A DNA stretch of 64,000 nucleotides, from positions 186,001 through 250,000 of the forward strand of contig NW_026516703.1 in the NCBI RefSeq assembly GCF_025766255.1, written 5' to 3'. The notes beneath the pieces were generated by a model that made no database searches, had not been told where the DNA came from, and saw only the letters and a program-made list of their open reading frames with translations. Origin of the DNA: Zychaea mexicana. Its lineage: Eukaryota; Mucoromycota; Mucoromycetes; Mucorales; Lichtheimiaceae. This document shows, piece after piece, positions 56,554 to 64,000 of the stretch (position 1 is its first letter; each line of letters starts with the position of its first letter). The translations under genes were made by a program, and so were the position numbers.

Positions 56554-57729
56554 TTATTTGTTAGGGTATTCAATAGAGCCAGAGCAAGATGAGCCGCTAA
56601 AAGCATCGGTTGGCACATATTCACCGTTGCCTTCAACATAAAAGTACAACCAGATTTCTTCCAAAGCACCGCTGCTGCAAGTAACTCTGGGAGTGGCTCC
56701 CGTGGAGTTTTCAATTGCGCTTTCAAACTCTGCGACAGTGTACTCTCCTCCTGGTGTGATGCCAGCATCGCTCAAAATTGCATAGAGGTTGTATTCGGTA
56801 CGGAGATCCAGGGTCTTTTGGAAGTATCCGACGACATCTTCGTTTTCTTGATAGTCATCACCGAAGCATTCGGGATCCAAAGTGGTAACACACGTGCCTG
56901 TTAAGCATAAAAAAAGAATTCTAATTTTTGAATATTATGACATTTCATATATAGTTTAGCGCATTTGTTCGTATATGCAGCTCATACATACCATGCTTAT
57001 TCCATTCGTGCGTCCAGAACGAAGGGTTATCGCCTTTATTTTTGTGAGATTTAGTAAGCAACAGGTTAGCATTTGAACAGAAAACATCGTACCCCATTCA
57101 CATTATTCTGTGATCTATGTGTAATTAGCTCATAGATTTGCATTACCTGTGTAAGAAGGCCAGTACGTGTTCATCTGATTGTAAAGAGACGAATCAAGTC
57201 CTTGGATGATTTCACCAACATCATCAAAGTTACGAGAGGCATCACATCCAGAGTTACCGTCGCCCGGGATACCGCCGCTACAGGTGTCGGGCCACAAGCC
57301 GTGCATCGTGAAGGCGTCCGATGGTCCATAGCCTTCAATCCACTTTAGGTATTCAATTAAAGTTAATTGGTATGGAGCCTTTTGTTTAAGAGCAATTAGA
57401 TTATCAGATTACAACTCGCATTACCTGCTGCACATGAACCATCAAGCCATAGGCTGGGACACAACAAGAATCAGCGTTGGAGGTGCTGCACGAGATGGCA
57501 TCGGCTACATTTATAATTTATACACCTGTCATTGTTAGTACTTTAAATAGTTATAGTAGTTGTTGCTTTATAAACAGTGTTTCAATTATCGCTATGTATT
57601 ATTATTACCAGAGCAGCTATCGGCTTGTCTTGACAGAAGAGTAGGTGCAGCGGATACCTGAGAAAGCAAAGTGCTGCCAATGGCGACCAACCCAGCAAAG
57701 CGGGCATTCAAGAAAAAAGAGAACTTCAT
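56554..57729 (-). CDS. Secreted RNase T2, 272 aa, 5 exons
   Basis: Exons (high to low) are 57729-57609, 57504-57425, 57378-57147, 57033-56992 and 56897-56554. The sum is 819 nt, in frame. The N-terminus MKFSFFLNARFAGLVAIGST followed by LLSQVSAAP looks like a signal peptide. The two active-site blocks are complete: CAS I with FTMHGLWPDTC (His93) and CAS II with FWTHEWNKHGTC (His153, Glu154, His158). Many cysteines (CSTSNADSCCVPAYG) fit disulphide-bonded fungal RNase T2 enzymes such as RNase Rh of Rhizopus. It cleaves single-stranded RNA with little base preference and acts outside the cell or in vacuoles. Confidence 0.95.
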
Positions 57730-60700
57730 GGTATGTAATACTTGACTGTTACTAACGGCAGCAGGCGGTAAATAGATAATATGTTCTGTGGCGAGTCAAA
57801 AGAAAACATCGCAGCGTTTATATAAACGTTTTCACGGCAAAACCAGACGTTCTGCATAAATCTTAACGATAATGATGGTACCCAAACAGGCAACAATTCC
57901 TGAAAAAAGGCAGCAAGAAAATTGAGTATGCTATCTGGTGCCTTTCGCTTGCCACACGTGGACAAGATTAATTACCATAATGCAGAATTGCGGAGGGTAT
58001 ATTCAGGTAACTTTCGTCCAATGTATCACTCAAATGGCAATAAAGGCTAGTGCGATTTTTCGTGTAAGCAGTGTACACTGTATCTTTACCATCTTTTATC
58101 CAGATTGTGTATGTTGAGAGATATCTGAGGCAATATGACATGCATATACGACATCATTGGCCTGTGTCTGTTAAGACCAGTGTTGGACGAATTCTGCACC
58201 ACCAGTTTTCGCGGAGCTCGCGAAAACTCGCTGCTCACATGATTATTGTGCAATCGCACGCTCTTTGATCTTTGCATAATCATACAGTAATCCATGTAGC
58301 TCCAAAGTCAAACTCTCTATGTCTGGACAGTCAGTGCTGGTGCCAGTTTTAACAGTAATCTGGTATGTGTACAATCAACGAGAAGCACACGTAAAAGAGG
58401 ACAAGATATACACTGACGACGGGTCAAATTGTTTGGCTTGCATCGACAGATTGAATGAGGAAAACATCACCAAAAGACTACCAAAAAGAATCACTCGACA
58501 CACTTTGTTTTATTACAGGGAGAATTCGCCATGGCCTCCTGAATAAGTGTACTGATTGTTAACATTCAGTTTTGGGTATTCCCAAACCTATCCACTGCAT
58601 AAATCTCGTTATCGTAATCTTATCAGCCAAAATTCTCTGTTTCAAAGGCAATGGTCGAACATACGACCTAGAGGGTTCCGTCAATCAAATTAATACAACA
58701 GCTCCCCTCTAGTAACGAGTCTTGCCAGCAGCGATCTAACATTAAATGACTCAAACGCATCAACGGGACCACCTGGGCATGATCAGCGAATGGTTTACAA
58801 TGTGTCATAACTTGCTCTCTTTTGGCTACGGTTATGCAAACTCATATACAGCAGCAGCAAGTACTAGCCGTCTGCAACAAGAGCACCATATACCGTTTCT
58901 TTGCCGTGCTTCCGCTCACCGAGTAAATCTTTGTGTTGCTCATACTTGCGAACCGTTGCTACCGGTGTGGAGCGACGTATTCAATAAGCAATCAGAGTTG
59001 TGGGAGGCATATAATCGCACGTCATTACTCCTCTATCATTTGATGGTTTGTCATAGATTCAAATGAATTCAATGCAAAAGCAAAAGTAATTGATTTAAAA
59101 CTACCTTGCTCTATTCGCTGGAACAACCATTTCAACGTGATCATCAAAGCTTAATAAATGCGAACGGCAGTTGAATACTTCAATACACTTACTTTTCTGG
59201 TGTTTGCAGCAACTGATTATAACTGCGCATAAACGATGACACGCTCAGAGAAAAGCTGACTGAACAACGACTGCAAACTATAGTGGTTTGGTGATCTTGC
59301 ATCTGCGGACGATATCGACGCTCATACCATGCCGATACCATCATCACCACAAGTGCACATCCAGCCAGCAGACGACAGAATGTAGGAGTATAAGATACCA
59401 GACCCTCCCACAATTGTACTTCCAATTGCTTTTCGTAACATTTTCGTGCAATTTTCTAGGATTCCGTTACACGATCGCTTTTTTCCGCGCCGCGAATATT
59501 TAAGCCTGCTTATATGTCATTTGGCGATCTGTGGTGCACTTTTTTTTCCAGGGGCTGGATTGTGGCTATCTGTTATAAGTCTCTTTTGTTGTGTGTGCTA
59601 GTGCCATGATCGTTACACGAACACCAATTTGGATCTTTCGACCGGAAGCGTTACTTGTCAATGAGCATTTCTTATTTCAGCACATGGTAGTGCAGTTTAA
59701 AATCATCGGAAGGGCGCTTTAATCATGACTGCATAATAGATCCATGGAACAGCGAATAATAACTCGTGAATCCGGGCAACGTGAACTCCTCGGACTGAGG
59801 TGACAGAAGAGTTTGAATAAAGTAGGTTGGTTGCAAAACATAAAATCATAAAGATAAGGCGTGCGTTTTCTTCTTTGCACGCATAGCAACTCATTTCTTG
59901 CTAAACATGCTTCCATTATCATATCGTCTACTCAGCTTAGTTGTTTCTAATGAATGGCGGTACTAATCATTGTTTCTTAAAGAATAGGCCGTTAGCTATT
60001 TTTTCCAAACGTCAAAAAATAGTGTCCTTCGTTCTCTTGCTAGGTCATTCTTTTTATTGTGAAAAACCAAACCAGGGGTTATACTGTGCAACCTTTACAC
60101 GGTTCACTTATAATGCATGTTGCGGTCAATAACCGGTAACTGTAAACAGTCTCTTATCACATTTGTCCAACCCTGGCTTAAAATACTAGGTACAATCACG
60201 ACCACTTAGTTATCATTGGTGTTCTATACAGTATGACTAGATTCGATCGATCGCTGTTATATAAATGCAGAACCAACATGGTAGCACAGATTGCGTTGAC
60301 AGAGAGAAGCAGCATTTCTCCTCTTTCCAAGGCAAGAAAGCAGAACTTCGCTTGAACCCTTAGAGCGATCTTTGCAGAAAACAAGTCTTATAAATCACGT
60401 TGCTTCATACAGCTTTCGTACTTGTATAAATTTTCTACTCGCCTCCAATAACAGCCTTAATTGTTTATTTAAACATACTTCTTGATACTATACTCTTGAA
60501 TTTTTTATTCATGCTTTGCAATATTGAAAAAGGGTGGTGGATCAATAACGAATCAAGTACACGTTTCATTTTTGAAGCTGTTCACTTCAGTCATTTGTGA
60601 TACTGTAGGTATATCACTCAACCAAGCAAAAACATAAAGCATCCACTATCGTCAACGCAGTGGTGACGTACTTATAGTAACGATAATAAAAGTAATGTCG

Positions 60701-61111
60701 TCATGGCACCCAACAATTGCATCAGGAATGGTTAGGACGTCGCCATGGCTGCCAATTTTTTCATCCTAGAGTGCTGTTGGAAAGACATGGAAATATAGTA
60801 AGAAGACTGCAGTCGGTTTGGAACAATTTTATCAATTACACATACTCCGCTGGAACCAAAAGTTTTGGACCTTTCATTTCAGTGCTACAAAAACCTAGTT
60901 ACGACTATATATCCCTTTCAGCGTACGCTTGCTGCAAAAAAAAGAAGACCATATATCCTTCACTTTCGCAAAGCAGCCTTTTCGTTTCCCCTTTTTGTCA
61001 TTGTCGTTTATCTTTGGGAAAAAATTTCCCGTTCTTCTATTCGGATCTGATCTCCCTCTAATTATATATAACGAGAACGTGTTCAATCGTAGTCAATTGG
61101 GGTTTTAGAAC
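57730..61111. other. 3.4-kb intergenic region
   Basis: Several open frames up to 114 codons (58319-58546, 58746-59066, minus 59425-59189, 60717-61061) have no recognised domains or supported introns, and I do not call them. The last ~200 bases before 61112 are pyrimidine-rich, as expected of a promoter. Confidence 0.4.
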
Positions 61112-64000
61112 ATGGCTACGGAAAACATGGAACAGATCGTCGATATGCTACGAAACAATATCGAATTTGCTTCCGTCGCCCAGTTCTTCCACACGTTCCA
61201 ATCAGCATTTCATCCATGGCCAGCAGCATATAACCCAGCATCTTTCCTTGCCCACCAATCCAACATTAACGCACGTGTCAGCAAGCGATCCGATGATGGT
61301 TATGTTTTCGCGACAGAGGTTAGCTTTATTTTATGTTATTTCTGTATTTGCTTGATGTTTGTGCAACAAAAAGCTGTGCTTGGCTGCATAATTTGTGGGG
61401 AAGCCTCTAGAGAACAAGCAGTTTTTTCGTTTGGGCCCTTGTTATATCTGTTATCCATTGGAATGTTGTATAAGCGATTGATCAGACTTTCCTTCCCTTT
61501 TCTTTGTTCTCTAATTGTGATATGTAAAACTCCATGTATAGGATCTTGAAGCCATGCTTCTCAAGAGCGAGGAGGGATACAGACTTCAGGAACTGGTGAT
61601 TCGCATGTTGCGATTGCTGACGCGTAACCGGTTTATAAAGTGAGTCAGGATCAACGTGTTGCTAGCTTTCAATAAGAAAATTTATCGTCATGTCTCTATC
61701 TCATAGTAACGACACATGGCAAACGTACTTTTCGAAAGAAATCAACCGACGTGGAGGTATTGAACCAAACCCATTCCTTCCTGAGAAACAAGAAGATGAT
61801 GAACAGCAAACCGCAGATGAGCAAGCAAAAGAAGACGAATCATCCAACGATGAAAAGCCTTTACCTACTCCTAAGAGAGCTTTAAAGAACTTTTTCGAGA
61901 TGCCGCTCTCGACAAAAGTTCACTTACTATATATTTTGTGCGAGGTGAGTTATCTGACGAATGCTTATATCTTGTGTATACAACGTGAGATTATCATTGT
62001 TAATCACTGTTCAATTACAGTGGCAACTAGACGATGCGCACAGCTTTAGAGAACACTTAGATAGCGAAGAAGATGCTGTCCACTGGGTAAGTGACATTTA
62101 TCATCATGGGTATATCTCTTTCTTCTTCATATTACTTGTTCTTATCCGCATTTGAACTATATCCAGCGTGTAGAACCAATTGGTTATGATGCTAAAGGAA
62201 GCTCGTTTTGGCTTTTTGATGGTAAGTGAATGGTATTATGTGATGCACGCAATGTACTATTTGATCTGTTTTCACTGACAACAACAAAAAACTACATACA
62301 CATTAGACAATCGATTATATAAAGAAACCCCCGAACCAAAACGTAAAAAGTCCCAAAAGAAGAACGCACGGAAACCGCGTCCTAGACCTAAAGGCACTCG
62401 ACGCAGTTCACGACATAGCTCCGCTAAAGCTGATGAGGCAGAAGAGGAAGAAGAGGAAATAGAAAACTGGGTACCATGGAAGCTGGTAAGTTTTGTATAT
62501 AAGCTACTAGTGCAATTGATAAAAAGGCATGAATTCGCAAGTTTTGCTCAATGGGAATTGTGATAGGTTTGTCTGACCAAACATGATTGGAACAAATTCC
62601 CCCAAAAATACGAAAATAGCAACAATCTTGACGAACAACGCTTTTATGACTTGCTCGTCAACGACGTACTACCTAAAGTGGTACCCGTCATGCGGGAACA
62701 CGAAGATGAACTGAAGAAGAAGGAGGCTCTTGCCAATAGAAAGCGCAGTTCTCGGATCATGTACAAGGAGTTGGCAGCTTTAGAGCAGGAACAGCAAGTA
62801 GCGAAAGTACTACAGGGAGAAGCCTCTCGAAAGTCGTCCAGACGTGAAGAGATGGCACGTAAGCGGGAAGAAGAACTGAAAGTTAAAGAAGCAAAGGCTA
62901 GAGAAGACCGAGTCAAGGACCGAGAGCGGCGTCTGGAACAGCGTGAACATGCTCAAGAGGAAGCTGAGCGACGCAAAGCACTGGCAGAAAGCAAGGCTGC
63001 GGCAAAGAAAGCTCCTGGTGGAAAGAAGCGTGGTCGCAAACCAAAGAATAAGAAGGTCGAGGAAGAAGATGCTTGGTCATTTGACTGTGTATGTGGTGTA
63101 TCTGGCCATAATATCGTAAGTGCAGTCCACTATCATGTCTGCTTTCATCAGATCCACTCCTGTTCATGGCTCACTAAGTTGTGCATTGGCAAAATACAAT
63201 ATTTAGGATGACGGAAGCCCAATGATTGCGTGTGAACGCTGTGGCACTTGGCAGCATATTGAATGTCTGCAGAAGGCTAGACAGATTCCGGAGGATGAAG
63301 AGGCGCTCAACAAAGCTGTCTTCTTTTGCCGGCCTTGTCAAGAAAAGGAATCGCAAGAAGTGAATGTTGATGGGTTTGAGGATGACGGAGCACCACAGAA
63401 CGTGGAGCTCAAAAGAACAAAGATCGAGCACGTACCCACATCAAGTGTTCCTGTATCTTCACGGCCACCTGCTACAACAAACTTCAACGGCCACATCCTG
63501 CCGCTCCAAGCAGCTCCATCGCCAGCGATGCAACCCTGGACGCAACGGCCACCACCCCCTCCAACAGCCACAGCAGCTTCAACTAATTCCGAGCGGCGTC
63601 CATCGCCCGTGTTTCCTATATTGAAACCCATGTTGCCTTCAAATTTTGCGAATGGTAACGGACGTCCTCCAGTGCTCCCACCTCTACTGCCTCAAGTATC
63701 CCATAGTATGTACCCGCAAAGCATTCGTCCGGCACCGCCGCCTCAGGTGCATCAGCCGCAGCCACCATCTCAGCCACGACCCCTTCCGCAGATACAGCCA
63801 CACCCACAGAACCAGCATCAATATCCACAGTCGCAGCATTCACATCAGCAGCACTCTCAGCCACAGCAGTCGCAGCACCCATCAGCGCAACAGCAACAAC
63901 GACAGTATACACATTTACCATCACCACAGCAGCAGCAGCAGCAACCACAACCTCAACCACAACCTCAAACAGGTGCTAATGGCTATCATGGTGCAAACCC
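61112..64000 (+). CDS. DDT/WHIM-type chromatin protein with PHD finger, 5' part (runs off the window)
   Basis: Exons: 61112-61318, 61542-61639, 61707-61944, 62021-62086, 62167-62221, 62307-62485, 62567-63115 and 63207 to beyond 64000, phase-consistent. The N-terminal ~110 residues resemble a DDT-like region (FASVAQFFHTFQSAFHPWP ... LEAMLLKSEEGYRLQELVIR). Residues ~170-240 read LSTKVHLLYILCEWQLDD and IGYDAKGSSFWLFDDNRLY, matching WHIM-type motifs. A basic linker and long charged coiled coil (~330-430) precede an AT-hook-like GKKRGRKPKNKK. The PHD finger starts near residue 455 (CVCG ... ACERCGTWQHIECL ... FFCRPCQ), with the C4HC3 pattern. The rest is Pro/Gln/Ser-rich, with CAG-type Gln runs at the window end. 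It is likely a nuclear remodelling or histone-reading factor. The 3' end is missing. Confidence 0.85.

Noticed and set aside
59189..59425. 78-codon minus-strand ORF with a hydrophobic segment
   Set aside because: Too short and motif-free to support a gene call.

Overview
This is nuclear DNA of a fungus, most likely an early-diverging one (Mucoromycota, Mucorales-like). The genes have many short GT-AG introns. The transposon set (DIRS-like gag/RT, chromodomain Ty3/gypsy, Tnp2/CACTA, MULE with OTU and RTC4-like domains) and an RNase Rh-like RNase T2 fit that group. The species cannot be told from the sequence alone.

The window has two halves. Bases 1-38,500 are a nest of transposable elements whose insertion order can be read from target-site duplications (TSDs) and from genes that resume in frame across an insertion. 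(1) 1-15,250 is a giant imperfect palindrome. Its outer arms carry a decayed DIRS-like gag/RT fragment and its inner arms an RTC4-like gene. Its asymmetric centre (9365-11602) holds head-to-head halves of a MULE transposase/OTU gene. A 5549-bp Tnp2/CACTA element (2776-8324, TSD AAA) with an uninterrupted 964-codon transposase gene sits in the left arm, and the right arm preserves the empty site. (2) 15441-26389 is a DNA transposon with 24-bp TIRs and an 8-bp TSD (GAAATTTT). Its single 8-exon gene (1490 codons once interruptions are ignored) joins a DDE-like domain to a complete DEDDy 3'-5' exonuclease. A young Ty3/gypsy chromovirus (19721-25327, TSD GTTGA, LTRs differing by one base) interrupts an exon. 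(3) 26488-28389 is a six-exon gene of unknown function with one in-frame TGA. (4) 28425-35550 is an AT-rich DDE transposon (TSD TATA) split by two later insertions: a 3943-bp foldback element with 22-bp tandem repeats (TSD TA), and a 1650-bp unit made of two 465-bp direct repeats around a 222-codon ORF (TSD ATA). (5) 36147-38506 is a decayed LINE between 15-bp direct repeats.

Bases 39,900-64,000 are gene-bearing: a 17-exon phospholipase D (with a 12-nt microexon), a small serine-rich protein, a chitin-deacetylase-like pseudogene, a NIPA-type magnesium transporter, a Yhm2-type mitochondrial carrier, a secreted RNase T2 and the 5' part of a DDT/WHIM/PHD chromatin protein. Exon sums close to whole codons for the four complete multi-exon genes, which supports the models. 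These genes look like ordinary housekeeping or secretory genes with no operon-like relation. The most unusual parts are the exonuclease-bearing transposon, the foldback elements and the direct-repeat composite unit.
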